A stretch of 64,000 nt of DNA, taken from positions 1-64,000 of the forward strand of contig CAWZYM010000390.1 of NCBI GenBank assembly GCA_963966185.1, in the 5' to 3' direction. Both the position numbers and the translations under genes were made by a program. Shown here piece by piece: positions 1-12,346 of this stretch (position 1 is its first letter; each line of letters starts with the position of its first letter). The DNA is from Rhabditoides inermis (taxonomy: Eukaryota > Nematoda > Chromadorea > Rhabditida > Rhabditidae). The notes under the pieces were generated by a model, which saw only the letters and a program-made list of their open reading frames with translations, searched no databases and was not told where the DNA came from.

Positions 1-93
1 CTTTCTCTTTCTCTTTCTCTTTCTCTTTCTCTTTCTCTTTCTCTTTCTCTTTCTCTTTCTTCCCCCCTCTCTCTCTACCCCCTCTTCTTCCAG
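1..93. repeat. CTTTCT/CT-rich microsatellite in an intron
   Basis: A nearly perfect run of the hexamer CTTTCT followed by a C/T-rich tract leads to an acceptor (CTTCTTCCAG) just before the first visible exon of the gamma-glutamyltransferase gene. It is the 3' part of an intron whose upstream exons lie outside the window. Confidence 0.9.
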
Positions 94-988
94 GAGGGTG
101 TGCCCGTCTCGTCGTACCTGGACAAGGTGATGAAGGTGAAGGAGCGTCACTTCCGGCTCTTCCCCTCCATGAAGGCTTGGATGAACGAGGCTACCAACGA
201 CACGTACAAGACGGGGGACAAGATCCCTCGAGTGAAGCTGGCGGCGTTCCTCGATCGAATCGCCAACAGCGAGGATCCGGTGAAGATGTTCTACCACGGA
301 GAAGTCGCCGAGCAGATCGAGAAGGAAATGATCGCTGGAGGTGGGGAGAGGGTGTGAATGAAAAAGAAAGCCTGATTCAGGCGGTATCATGACCAAGGCG
401 GATCTGGCCAACTACAAGGTTCGCGTCTACGACACTCCGCTCACCAACGACCACTTCCGGTAAGTAGAAGTATTTTTGAACGATAGGTCTGCTATAATAT
501 AGACATTCGCATTAGTCACTTTTAGATACACCACTAACCGAAAGATACGTGGAGATATAGATGACATCGTAGAATAGATGATATCATCTATTGATCTATA
601 TGACATAAATATTTTCAGTGACGGCTATGTGATGTGCGGTGGCCCTCCGCCCTCTTCCTTCGCCGTCACACAGCTCATCGTTTCCGTCATGAGCAGTGCG
701 CCCTCTCCCTCCCTCCCTCCCTCCCTCTCTTTTTCTCTCTCCCTCTCTCTCCCTCTTTCTCTCTCCCTCTCACACACTCCCTGTCTTCAGAGCTCTACCC
801 CGGCAACAACTCTCCCGCTGACCTCCTCATCGATCCCAAGATCTATCACCACTTTGTCGAGGCGATGAAGTTCGGATACGCGCAGAGGACACTGTTCGGA
901 GACCACGATTTCGTGGAGGGAGCCATGGACAGGGCGACGAACCTCACTACCAAGGAGTACACTCAGTGAGTGGAGAGGAACGGGAGGC

Positions 989-1031
<43 letters not shown>

Positions 1032-1963
1032 AGAAAGAGAGAGAGATGAAAGAAATTGAAATGCGGCTTCAGGTGGGTTCTCGACCGTATGAAGGATACC
1101 GCTCAGCCCAGCAAGAACTACGGAGGAATCGCGGAGTCCCACGTGAGTCGAATGGATGTATGTGTTATGCACACCTCAATGTTCAGCCCGAGGACCACGG
1201 CACGTCTCACGTCTCGGTTCTAGATGAGCAGGGCAACGGAGTATCCGCTACCACCACTATCAACAGGTGGTTCGGTGAGTACACCCTGTCTCTCTCTCCC
1301 CCTCTCCCCCCCCCCTCTCTCTCTCTCTCTTTTTCTCTCATCCACCCTATCTGTAGGCGCCGCCGTCGAGTCTGAGTCGACTGGAATCGTGTGGAACGAT
1401 GAGATGGACGACTTCTCCACCCCGGGAATGGCGAACGGCTTCGGATTCGCGCCCTCCAAAACAAACTTCATCGCGCCCGGAAAGAGGCCGATGAGCAGCA
1501 TGTCTCCCATGGTCATCTATGATGCCAAGACCAAGAATGTGAGCAGCTACTTCTTTTCCTCTCTTCCCAGATCTCCCTCACCACTCCATTCAGGTTCGCA
1601 TGGTGATCGGCGGCTCTGGTGGTTCGAAGATCATCTCGGCGCTGGCCAAGTCGGTGATCCGTCCCCTCATCTGGGGAGAGAACGTGAAGCAGGCAATCGA
1701 CTCGCCCATGTTCCACAACCAGTTCACCCCCGACATCACGCAGCTCGACGACGCATTCCCTCTAGAGCTCAAGACTATCCTCGCAGACAAGTACGGACAG
1801 ACGTTCCGCAACACCACTGGATTCGAGGGAATCATCCAGGGAATCGAGGTGCGCAGTATACTATCTCACGAAAAACATTTCTCAATTACAGGTGAACAAG
1901 GGAGAGATCCTCGCGTGTGGAGACTTCCGTCGCACCACCGACCAGACTCCTGGAGGATACTGA
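94..1963 (+). CDS. gamma-glutamyltransferase, C-terminal part (5' end outside window)
   Basis: This is the 3' part of a gamma-glutamyltranspeptidase gene, whose product cleaves the gamma-glutamyl bond of glutathione at the cell surface. Exons read at 94-340, 381-459, 619-694, 791-965, 1073-1142, 1187-1274, 1357-1538, 1594-1848 and 1892-1963, about 414 residues. Seen: the region before the autocatalytic site (ELYPGNNSPADLLIDPK), the small-subunit start DHGTSHVSV, in which the Thr is the expected processing site and nucleophile, then VSATTTINRWFG and the late block MVIGGSGGSKIISA. The end NKGEILACGDFRRTTDQTP also matches the family. Introns are short and rich in CT or GA repeats. The N-terminal membrane anchor and first part of the large subunit are not in the window. 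Family assignment is firm; which paralogue it is cannot be said. Confidence 0.93.
983..1050. repeat. (GA)n microsatellite in an intron
   Basis: An uninterrupted GA run with a short GA-rich extension lies inside the intron between exons 791-965 and 1073-1142 of the gamma-glutamyltransferase gene. It creates long spurious open frames on both strands. Confidence 0.9.
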
Positions 1964-2989
1964 TACTTCTCTGATCTATACCCCCTCCCCCAATGATCTA
2001 CCCCTTTTTGTGCATTCTCTATGGATCGTTCGACTCTATTTATTGTAAATATCAAGTGTTATGTGATACACTTTGGTTTCACAATGTGCGTTGTTTGTTT
2101 GCTCTTGTCGGGCGTTCGAAGACGCATGCAAGAGATGACTCCGGAAGAGCGCCATTTCCAGCTATCACACCCTCCCTCTCTCTATCTCTCTGTGTTCTTG
2201 CACACTTCCGGACAATCTAGCAACACACACAATCTAGCAAACACTAGTGTCTTTTTGGAGTCACGCGGACGCGCGCTTCTTCTTTGATGTTGTATAATTT
2301 GAAACATTGGCGCAAGCCGGCAGCGCCGATACCGTTTATGTGGTGGCTTATCTTTATTGGGTGCCCATTTTACGGCGCCGCCAATGGACACGCATTGAAA
2401 GGGAATAGAGGGTGTGTGATAGATAGGGCCAGTATATTACCCAACTATTTGATCCCCGTGAGTCGGTGTAAGCAAAGAAGGGATTAGATTTCCTTCCCCG
2501 TCCATCCTAGACCAACCAGATATCATCATTTCCTTATCAGTATGCGCACTCCGCGCTCAGATTTTCGAGCAGTATGCGAATGAAGTGGCGTCACAAGGCG
2601 TGATAATTACTATAACAATCCCTCTTATCAGCAATAGTTAATCAGTTTTTTATTGGAATTATACCACTCCGCCCACTGCATTGTCACCACAGATGAAGCG
2701 TCGAAATTCAATCGCCCACTCTTGCGTTGTTCAACATTCAAACATCACTATCACTCTTTCTGCCCATCATGTTACTTCGTTTATGTATACATAGTTATAT
2801 GGTTGTGTGTGGTTGTGTAAGGTGACAATATATATCTTTCCGCTTTGAAAAGTACACTTGTTTGCAGGCTTCTGCAAATATTTTCATTCTCGCTTTTCAT
2901 ACGACCACGTGTTTTTGTACCGCATTATAAAACGAATATAAAATGATAAAATAATATATAAACAGCCTATAAAATGAAGTGTGTTGTAG
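1964..2989. other. intergenic, nothing coding recognised
   Basis: Spacer between the gamma-glutamyltransferase stop and the aquaporin start. It holds the 3' untranslated region of the first gene and presumably the promoter of the second. I see no conserved exon, tRNA or repeat family. An open frame at 2284-2487 has no recognisable features. Confidence 0.5.
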
Positions 2990-4295
2990 ATGAATCGACG
3001 GGACAGAGTGGCCGATTTGAATCCTCCGTACCTGCAGACGGACTACAGGTGAGTCTCTCCTCCCCCCATCCCTCCATCCCAGTGGATCTAGTTCCAGTGC
3101 CATGTCTGGAGTACATCGCCCGCCCACCGCCGAGCGACCCTATCCCGCACCCAGCAACCTCTCCCTCAAGGTAATACCAGTTATCCATTCCTCAAGCCTC
3201 TTCGTGTTCGTTTCTCGCGCGTGTTTGCCACTGATCAGCGTCTGATCAGTAGCGTGGGACGCTCGCATCCCATTGTTTGTGGTGTGATAGGCTAACCCAT
3301 GGTCGATGTGGGAATGACCTCTCTCTGTTGGCACTCGCACTTAAAGCATCGGTTCACACGATCACGTTTTTGATAGAAAAAAAGGAGTGATAACAATTGG
3401 GGAGTATTTCTAGTGAGGTGTGGATGTGGAATGAGAGATGGGATTGCAGACGGCTCTCGCGCGCCTCATGCGGGCTACGGTACGGATATCCTGGATGCAT
3501 GCTGCTTTCAGGATTCGTTCACGTACTCACATGGTGTCTTTTCAGCGCATCGGTGACAACTGGCAGATGAGTGATGATGCTGAGTCGTGTTCCTCTGCCG
3601 CCTCCAGCCGCAGAACCAACAAGAATTACACTCTCCTCACCAAGTATGCATATGTTGTTTTATGTTTTCACTCTACATATTACCCACACATAGTCTTCAT
3701 TATTGACTTTCTTATTTGCCAATAACAAACATTCAATTGTGTGCATCACTTTTCACGTGCTTACTGGCCCCTTCAATGTACTTTGCATTAATGAGCGGGT
3801 GTGTTAGATTTCATCTGTCTGTTTTAGAACACCTATTTGGTGAATGAATGTGAGGGGTTATTCGAGACATCTAAACATTCAACCGGATTGAACCAATAGG
3901 TAATTCAACTCTTTGCAGGTGTATCGCCGAGCTGATTGGAGACTTCACGTTCGTCTTCATCGGTATAAACTCTTTCTGATCAGTGATATCACTTTTGTCA
4001 CCAGGTTCCCTCAGTCGAATGCCCAAGGGCGCGAAACAGTTCAAATTCGAAATGCTGAAACACGGTGATAATCGGTGTCGTATTGTGTTGTGGCAGTGAT
4101 ATGAAGTGCACGTGATGTGACTGAAAGTATACGAAAAATGTAGGGAGTTGCTTGCAGGAACGATGCAGGGATGGGCGGGAGGACTGACGGGACCGGATGT
4201 GGATGACACGACTGTCCACGCTGCCCTCGCACACGGCATCACCATATTCATCATCGTCGCCACCCTCGGACACATTAGGTAGCACACCTCTCTCT

Positions 4296-4348
<53 letters not shown>

Positions 4349-5569
4349 TCTCTTTCTCCTTCTCGTATGCGACGATATGGTCGTATCAGTTTCTCCCGGT
4401 CAAAAGGCTCAGCCAATGTAGTTCCGCTGTGGCGATTGCCCTCCAAACCCCTTCTAATCGCCCTGCTTAATAACGGGCTTAGTGTTATCTAATCACAATT
4501 GAATCTTATCAAACATGACATTTCCCCGCTACCAGTGGGGGAGAATTCAACAGTGTGGTATGAGAGCTGTATACATGTTATACAAGTGAAATCACGACGC
4601 ATACTCTGTTAGAGAGAGGCAGAGAGGCTTATCAGCTATTGCACATTGCAAAATGTCAATCAGAGATTATGACACAACCTGGTGAATGCAAAATGATCGT
4701 CACCATAAAAATCTGCAAAGTATCAGAATAAGCAAAAGTCTGCAAATCAGCAGGTTAAGCGTGTTCACCGTTCATGTTAATGAGTTTATGCCACACGTTT
4801 GCAGAATAAAGGTTACAAATAACATTTTCTAGCGGTGGACACTTCAACCCTGCCGTGTCTCTCTCGATTGCCCTGACAGGCAAGATGCCTCCCTTGCACG
4901 TCCCCTTCTACTGGATCTCACAACTCACAGGAGGATTCCTCGGATCACTACTTGCTGTCGTAAGTGCAAGCAACAGGCTACTTACTATAACACAAATACG
5001 TTAACATAACATTCATGCTGTTTTCAGTCTATCCTGTCGCACCAGGAGTTGGTGGAGGTGCAGGCTGGCGCGACACTGGTGGCTACCACTAGTACATGGG
5101 GGGCGGTGAGTGGAGGGCAGTGACAGTGAGTGAGTGACAGTCTCCACAGGGTCTCATCTCGGAGGCGGTGGCGACGTTCTTCCTCTGTCACACCATCCTC
5201 AACACCGCAGTCGACACGGACAAGAACGTGCTGGCGCCGCTCGCCATCGGACTCACCCTCACCATCGACATATTCGCAGTGTCAGTCCGTCTTTCCCCAT
5301 CCCCCTCTCATTCCTTCTTCAGTGGATCCGTCACCGGCGCGTCCATGAACCCCGCTCGTTCTCTGGGTCCGAACATCGTGGGAAGCGCGTTCATTAGCTC
5401 TCGTGAGTCATTCTCGTTCGTGCGTGTCGATGGTTGTGTTGTAGACGAGTTGCACCCGCACTTCTGGGAGTACCACTGGATCTACTGGGCTGGCCCCTTT
5501 GGAGGAGCCGCCATCGCAGCCGCCGTCCACAAGACATTCGAGTCCCGAGAGGAGCGGCTCGTTATGTAA
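2990..5569 (+). CDS. aquaporin (water-channel type)
   Basis: A complete aquaporin of about 316 residues, a six-helix channel for water at the membrane. Exons read at 2990-3048, 3083-3170, 3546-3643, 3919-3962, 4158-4278, 4833-4959, 5028-5105, 5150-5280, 5323-5402 and 5445-5569; their lengths sum to whole codons. Both half-helix NPA boxes are intact: SGGHFNPAVSLSIAL in exon 6 and SVTGASMNPARSLGPNIV in exon 9. The second box has no Asp after NPAR, which argues for a water-selective channel rather than an aquaglyceroporin. The last helix reads YHWIYWAGPFGGAAIAA. The N-terminal tail of about 80 residues is Ser/Pro rich and divergent. I chose the ATG at 2990 because it starts the frame that joins the later exons; an ATG 16 bases upstream is in another frame. 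It probably belongs to the nematode AQP-4/5/6 group (inference). Confidence 0.93.
4291..4345. repeat. (CT)n microsatellite in an aquaporin intron
   Basis: A long CT run directly after the donor at 4279 in the large intron between aquaporin exons 5 and 6. Confidence 0.9.
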
Positions 5570-6325
5570 CATTGTCCATATGGTATTTATAAAGATGATA
5601 TTGATAAAGTCAAAAACACTTTTTAATTTGTGTGTATGTTTTCGTTTCTCTCTTTGCATGTCACATGTTTGCCATCGCGCTAATCACCGGCTCCGCCCGT
5701 CTCATCTGCCTATTTAATCATGCGCATGCAAATTACTGGCTTGTCATTATTTATAAATACTATACACACACCTCGGACGCAGTCGTATTTCTCTCTGCCC
5801 CCATTGCCATTCCGATACAGGCGTCATGGCAACGAATCGCTGAGAGAGGAGAGAGAGTGTGGGGAGAGGAGGGGACAGACAGAGGGAGGGAGGAGAGAGG
5901 GAATAGAGGGAAAGGGGAGAGAGAAGTGGGCTGCCACCACATTGCGACGAGTCCAATCATCCAGCTCTTCTTCGTTTATATACCTCCAGGTGAGACTCTT
6001 AGTCTTTGAGATTGGTGTCCAGGTGAGATTTTTGATTGGTCCATACCAATTTCATAGTCGTGCGAGCGCGTGAGATTTGTAGTTACTAGGATTGTGATTA
6101 TTATCCCCGGGGGCCTGGGAATTATGATGGAACAGAAGTCTAGAAGGATTTGCCATTTTCCAATCAGTTGCGTCTTGCTTGTGTCGCCTATAATACAGCA
6201 GCATGTTCAGGTATAGCTTAATTTTCCTAGTAAAATCTTTAGTAAAAACACGTGTCAATAAGTGATGATTGTAGCTTGTGCTTGCGGATGATGATACAGT
6301 GTCGCATAGTTGCAGGTCGTCTCAG
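5570..6325. other. intergenic spacer with GA-rich patch
   Basis: Between aquaporin and the ankyrin gene. A GA-rich stretch lies at about 5840-5935. A TTGCAG at about 6311-6316 ends ten bases before the ankyrin ATG and may be a spliced-leader acceptor. Nothing else was recognised. Confidence 0.5.
6311..6316 (+). promoter_or_regulatory. candidate trans-splice acceptor of the ankyrin gene
   Basis: TTGCAG ends nine bases before the ATG at 6326 with no upstream coding exon in sight. In nematodes such sites commonly receive a spliced leader. This is inference from position and consensus only. Confidence 0.4.
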
Positions 6326-9300
6326 ATGGCGGCGTCTCGTCTCATGCAAGCCATCGATGAGATCGATGTGCACACGACAGCCCGCATCCTCGACAGCCAA
6401 CCGGTAGCCAGCCATTTAGTTTGCACATTACATCCGTTCTTTGCCCCATTCGCTCTCTCCTCCCGGAATGTGTGCGCGAGCGCGTTGACTTTCTTAGCAA
6501 ACGCTGCAATTACATGCGCGAGCCATTGAAATGCACGGGCACATAATGAGGGTAGTATGATTCGATAATTATAGATATATTCAGATAATCATTTTGCAGA
6601 GCGAGGTCTCGTTACGGGACCAGGATGACAGAACAGCTCTGCACTACGCGGCAGAATGCCTCGAACCAGATATGGTGAATTGAGTGGTGGAAAACAAAGC
6701 AACTATAGCCAGCTTCAGGTTGGCAAAATAATCGACAAAGACGCGAGCCTTCTAGACGCACAAGATAAGAACGGGTGAGTGCTATGAGAAATAGGAACAT
6801 CGATTGTGTTTGTGAATTATCGTACTATTGTAGACACACTCCTCTGACAATGGCAGTGATGTGTGGTCGGACGGGGGTGGCTGGGTTGCTGCTGCAGAGG
6901 GGAGCCAGAGCAGATCACATAGACAAGTGAGCGCATTCTTCAAATCAGTCATATGCTCATAACCATATGTGCAGAGATGGTCACTGCGCGGTGCACTGGG
7001 CGGTCGTGTGCGGTCAGCTCGACACTCTTCTCTACCTACTCGATAGAGGCGCCGATGTGAACATACCCGATCAACAGAACGCCACACCCCTGCACTACGC
7101 GACCGCCTGCGATGAGATACCACACGACGTCGCCATTTCCATATTGCTCACGCTCATCAGAAAGGTGCGGATAGAACTACGTAGCTTCACCTACCATTAT
7201 TCAGGGCGCAACGGTGAACTGTAGAGATGTGGATGAACGAACACCAATCCACTGGGCAGCGAGCAATGGTGAGTCGTGAGTTTAGCTGATCCCTAATGAT
7301 AGAACATATGTCTGTTCAGGAAACGTGGAGGCTCTGTTGTCGTTGAAGGAGGCAGGGGGTAACATCCAATGTGTCGACAGAGACAGACTCGCTCCTCTCC
7401 ACTGCGCGGCCAGCCATGGCTTCCACGCTGTCATAGAAGTTCTCCTAGAAAACCTGCCACGCTCACAGGTACACAATGTTTCAACGACTTTTCCGCATCG
7501 GACGCTACTAGGTGGACGCGATCGACCGAGCTGGCCACACTGCCCTTTTCTACGCTGTCACCTATGGACACTACGAGGCTGCCCGCCTGCTACTCACCCG
7601 GGGAGCCAACCCTAATCACCAGGACCTCAGGCTCAGAACGCCCTCGCACTGCGCCGCCGCCAAGGTGGGAACCACATTGTGTGAGCTGGGAAATGAAAAG
7701 GTGTTCAGGGTCAACTGCGCATGCTGAAGCTGCTCAAGCAGTTCGGAGGCACGTTCGAGTTCCAGAACTATCGAGGAGACCTGCCTGTGCACGAAGCTGT
7801 CCAGGCGGGATGCAAGGGTGAGCACATAGACATATCAACGTCTTACGTATAATTTACCATTTCAGACGTGGTGGAGTGGCTACTGACTCTCCATCCCTCC
7901 TCGCTCGATGTCGCCAACCACGAGGGCCGGACGGGTGAGCCAAATTTTTCTGAGTCTCCAATTTTGTGTGTTGTCCAGGCTTACACCTGGCTGCCGCGAC
8001 TGGCAACATCGAGATGGTGATGTTCCTCTGTGGTCTCAAGTGCCACGTCGATCCCCTCATGCTATACAAAAACACCCTCTACACTCCTCTCGATCTGGCA
8101 AAGAGAAAGCGACATGAGGTGCGATTATTTTATCAAATTGATTAATTTTGTCATGACTCTGCAGGTAGTGGTAGATTATCTCACAATGCGCCACAAAGCG
8201 CACGCAGCGAGTGAACTGAGCGAGTCAGTGCGGGAAGACGCCAAGAGGAGTCACGAAGAGAGGATCACTGCCGGTACTAGACATCTCCCACTTACGCTAA
8301 CTAGTCAACACATTTCAGCCAAGCGCTACATGGAGCGTGACAACAGTGTCACCGCCGTCGGCTCTCGCAAGAGGATGGGCGGTGCCGTTCACTCACAGGA
8401 TGTACAAACGGTATGAGCACCTTCACCATTACTCACTCACCCTTCCAGGCGGCAACGGATGCCATGCCTAAGTCGACGAGCACATCGGACTTGCGTGGAG
8501 GGGAGTCGAGGGATTCATCGAGGAGGAAGAGGGACGAGGAGAAGGGGAAGAGGGACCAGGACAAGGTGGAGGAGCGGATCGAGCGGATCGTGCAGGAGGC
8601 AATCGACAGGGCGAACGACAAAAACGCAAAGGTATGCCTGTGTGTATGCCAACGACATGGTTGTTCACAGGAGGACGACACTGCCCATCAGTCGTCGTCG
8701 GAAGACAGTGAAGACGAAAGACAACGGGAGAGGGAGAAGCGGAGGGAAGACAGGAGGTCTGAAGGAGAGATAAGAAAATGCTCAATATACAGCTTGCAGA
8801 AAGAACCGTCAGAAGGCTGAAGACGAGGTGGAAAGAGAGGACATTCAGAGGGAACGCTTGCAACAGATACATCCCGTTGGTTCAATTATAATTTGTTTAT
8901 TTAATTTTTAATGTTATTAAATGTAACTTATTGTAGATAACGGCGGCGGCCGAGTTGTCTGTGACCGAGTATTCGAGTGACGACTCGCAAAAGAACCTCT
9001 CGGAACTGTCCGGTATATCGGATACATCAGAGCCTGAGGAGGAAGAGGAAGGGAAGAAGAGGACAGTGCAGAAAGAGAACCAGCCTATCGACAACCGTCT
9101 ATCACCACACAAAAGGAATACTAGGGTCGTCAGTGGAAAACACAAAGTATGCAATCATTATTATCCAAGTTCATAGTCCGAATACGTTTCAGCGCGCTGC
9201 AACCAACGGTAATGCTGGAAAGCGGTCTGTGTCGATCAAAGAGAGGAAAAAGAAAGAGGGAACGAAAGGTGGAGAAGGAGAGGAGACGGATGTGGCGAAT

Positions 9301-10349
9301 GCGTATGGGAAGGTGATCATGCGGGTGAAGAGGGAGCCGGAAGTGGGAGAGGACAAGGGCATACTCGAGATATACGAGGACGACTGGCAGCCTGTCGACG
9401 GAGCCGATGGAAAGCATCCCAGGTGAGACTCATCAAATCAACTAGGTTCCAGTGAACTTGCAGGCACTACGTTCACGAGAAGGCCATCTTCCAGGAGCTC
9501 ACTCATCTCAAGAGGATGCAGATTCAGTACGGCAAGGTATCAATAGTTGTGTGACGAGGCGCATGGAAATGTTTGTGGTTCAATGTGCGACTTAGAAATG
9601 TGATGGGCAGGTGCAGGAGAGGGTTCTCGTGCGCTCTCTCGTCGGCAACTTCTGCAAGCTGCACGGCCTCGACCAGGCTGACTTCAAGTTCCAGACGTTC
9701 TACTCGTGGGAGAAGTTCCTCTACGGTGAGTCGCCCGCCCGCCCGCTTGGTTTGCTCCCACCACACACTGCCTGCTTGAGTGCGGTGATTAGCTTGTGTC
9801 CTCCCACCCTTTGTTGCACTGGAATGGCTTATCCGCCGCGGCGGGCAGACACGCTTTCAGACCAGCTGAAGATGATCTACATGGAGGAGAGGGAGCGACT
9901 CGTCAAGGCGAGGACAGGGAGGGACAGGTGGGTGGGAGAGGGCGGAGGGGAAGAGAGAGAGGGAGAGAGAGGGAGAGAGAGGGAGAGAGGGAGAGAGAGG
10001 GAGAGAGAGGGAGAGAGTGAGAGAGAGAGACTGACCAGAGAGTATTGCAGATACCAAGGCCGATTTGACTACCGTCTGCGTCAGGCCCGTCCCGTGCCCC
10101 TTACGAGGACACAGGTTAGCACCAGGTGAATAGTTTAGACTCCCCCTCTCTCCCTCTCTCTCTTTCTCTCCCCATTTCACTATATTTTTCCCTCTCTCCC
10201 TCTCTCCCCTCTCTCCGTATCCCCGTCCTTTGCAGGGCTTCAACCGTGTCTTCGGCCACTCCATGGCGATAACGTCTCCTTCCACAGGGGCCAAAAGATG
10301 CGAGTGTTTAGAGAGGAGGGAGCGGGAGTTGAGACACAAAGAAAAGTAG
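6326..10349 (+). CDS. ankyrin-repeat protein with charged coiled C-terminal half
   Basis: About 23 exons encode roughly 860 residues. The first about 480 residues are a run of ankyrin repeats, with typical lines such as DDRTALHYAAE, DGHCAVHWAVVCGQ, NATPLHYATACDE, RTPIHWAASNG, LAPLHCAASHGFHAV and GHTALFYAVTYGHYEA. Then comes a Lys/Glu/Arg-rich low-complexity part (DEEKGKRDQDKVEERIER), an acidic Ser-rich patch, and a conserved-looking C-terminal block (HYVHEKAIFQELTHL, NFCKLHGLDQADFKF, FYSWEKFLYDQLKMIYMEER). Clear exons include 6975-7164, 7320-7468, 7512-7663, 7979-8118, 8449-8631, 8937-9146, 9193-9422, 9611-9725 and 10236-10349. The repeat layout recalls inversin-type scaffolds, but I see no IQ motif, so no symbol is given. 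Its end is 125 bases from the convergent fukutin-like gene. Confidence 0.85.
9945..10035. repeat. GGGAGAGA-type microsatellite in an intron
   Basis: A GA/GGGAGA-rich tract in the intron between ankyrin exons ending at 9927 and starting at 10051. Confidence 0.85.
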
Positions 10350-10474
10350 ACATGTATAGATTAGTTCGATTCAGTTTTATCGCACACACGTTTTTATGGT
10401 ACCCATGCGAACAACGGTGAACGCCTTTCCGATTGTATGAGATTCTTTCAATGTCGAAAAATGTACTGTGATTA

Positions 10475-12027
10475 TCAGTTGTACTTGATAATGTGTCGCT
10501 CCAATTCGGTCTTGTTGTATTTGCCGATAATGGATGAACTGAGTGGCGAGTGCAGCCAGTGGTAGTTTTCTGGATCGGCCCGCCAGCCGACTCCGTACGT
10601 AGCCTAAACACATACATTGAATGGATCTAGAAAATGAGGTACCTCTAGAATTGGCTCCACGTCGCAGGGTACGATGAATAAATGCCCCAGAAGGTCTCCG
10701 GAGCAGAATGATTCCACCCTGGGATAGTACCACCGCACCCTTGTTCCGTCAGATGCGTCGAGACCAGCAGTGTAGCTCCGGCGACCCTGAACGGAGATGA
10801 CACCTTGAAACATAACAATGATTCATATGTGTACCTGTGTGTATGCAAAGAACAGGTCCATTCCAACGTCGCCAATCACAAACTTCCACTCGAGAGCGTC
10901 CACTGGCTAAGATTAGACTCTTATCAGAGATGCTATTGTAATATCATTGAATATCATTGACGGTGCTCTCACGTTTCCAAGTGAGTAGGTAAGAGTTGCT
11001 GTTTGGAAGCGCATGATCTTGGTTGCATTGTGGAATACGTCATTATAAGTGAATGAGTCCACTATCATATCCATATCGTTCGTAGTAGGAATGATGGTGC
11101 ACTCACGATACCATCCTGAAAAATACAGTTATTTGCATACTAATGTTTATGATTACATACCCAGCAATGTTCCGAAGCCGAGTGTGGGGTAGGCTCCGAT
11201 GGAATAGAGCTCGTTGCGCCACTCGGACACTCTCCGCATGTTAGAGGGAGTAGACATGGAAGAAGCGGTCATGAACGGGCTACGACTGAAAGGCGGTTAT
11301 GCAAGGAGACAACTGAACACACACACATGATGAGCTATGTATTGATATTGAATATACAAGTGTATTGATATTGACTAAACAACTCACTTCATGTCAATGC
11401 GGGCACACTTCTTCAACTCTGAATAGGAATAGAGTCGAAGGAATCGAGGAATATTCACAGGAATAGACAAATTGCCGATATTATGAAATTGAAACCTGAA
11501 AGGTACCATGTATTGCCTTCAACATTCATTATTTCGTTACTTGAGAATTCCCCTAGCCACTCGGTCCCTGAGAATATAATAGTCAGTAGAGGGATTATTC
11601 TCATAAAAGAGAATATCGAGGTGCGGAAAGTTGTCAGGTGAAATTGGCTCGCTGAAAAGACGGACGGAATGGAGAAGAAGAAGGCATAAAACCGACATGA
11701 AGTTTACTGCAATTTGGATGCGTGGATGGATGTTGAGACGAGATGATGAGGGCGATAAAAGATCGGAGAGGAGAAGTACGTCTATGAGAAGAGAGGAACG
11801 AGGAAACGGCAGCTGCTCCAGAGGAAGCAACTTCTCACGGTAGAAAGACAGAGGAGGGTTCTAAAACGGCTATGAAACAACACGGGAATAATGAAACTCA
11901 CCCAAACGTCTCGTAGAACTGGTTCATCATTTACATTTACACTTACAGAGGTTGTAAATGAAATGGCAAAGAAACTGAAGAAAATTGCAAAAACAAGCAG
12001 TAGCAGAAATCGGAAGAGTGTTCGCAT
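10475..12027 (-). CDS. fukutin-like type II membrane protein (LicD superfamily)
   Basis: Eight exons (11902-12027, 11541-11860, 11388-11495, 11161-11285, 10973-11115, 10835-10906, 10643-10786, 10475-10603) give about 388 residues in whole codons. Residues 1-26 are a signal anchor (MRTLFRFLLLLVFAIFFSFF). The C-terminal half carries the fukutin/LicD nucleotidyl-transferase core: GAYPTLGFGTLLGWYRECTI followed by TTNDMDMIVD, whose DMD matches the metal-binding DxD. Later blocks are LEWKFVIGDVGMDLFFAYTQ and YGVGWRADPENYHWL. Vertebrate fukutin and FKRP transfer ribitol phosphate to alpha-dystroglycan in the Golgi; the nematode members have no settled substrate. The second exon contains a possible 56-base intron that would break the frame, so I kept it unspliced. 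It lies about 320 bases downstream of the CX-like gene on the same strand. Confidence 0.8.
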
Positions 12028-12346
12028 TGCTGTGTACTGTGTTCGATCTGGAACAATCGGACTTGGTCTGTGTTCTGTGTGATTTCTTGTTATCTCGACC
12101 TGACGATAACTGCAAGTGCTTACAATTCGATTTGATATGCGGCGAGATGACTGCCGTATCGTGAACCGTGGGACACCCAATATACTCGTGTTACCATTTT
12201 ATTCAGACACATATATTCAAATACATATCGTCATGCAACACTTCAATTTATTCAAAAAGTTGATTGGAAAGCGTGGAGTGACCCGTGAAAAAGCATAGAG
12301 TGGGTGACCCGTGTGTTGTGTTTGTGGAGAGACTGCCGAAATCTGT

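Noticed and set aside
3871..4446. 191-residue minus-strand frame overlapping the aquaporin gene
   Set aside because: It consists largely of an Arg/Glu run from the CT microsatellite and antisense exon sequence.
11652..11709. 56-base intron in the second exon of the fukutin-like gene
   Set aside because: Removing it shifts the frame into the following conserved part; the unspliced reading is open and in frame.
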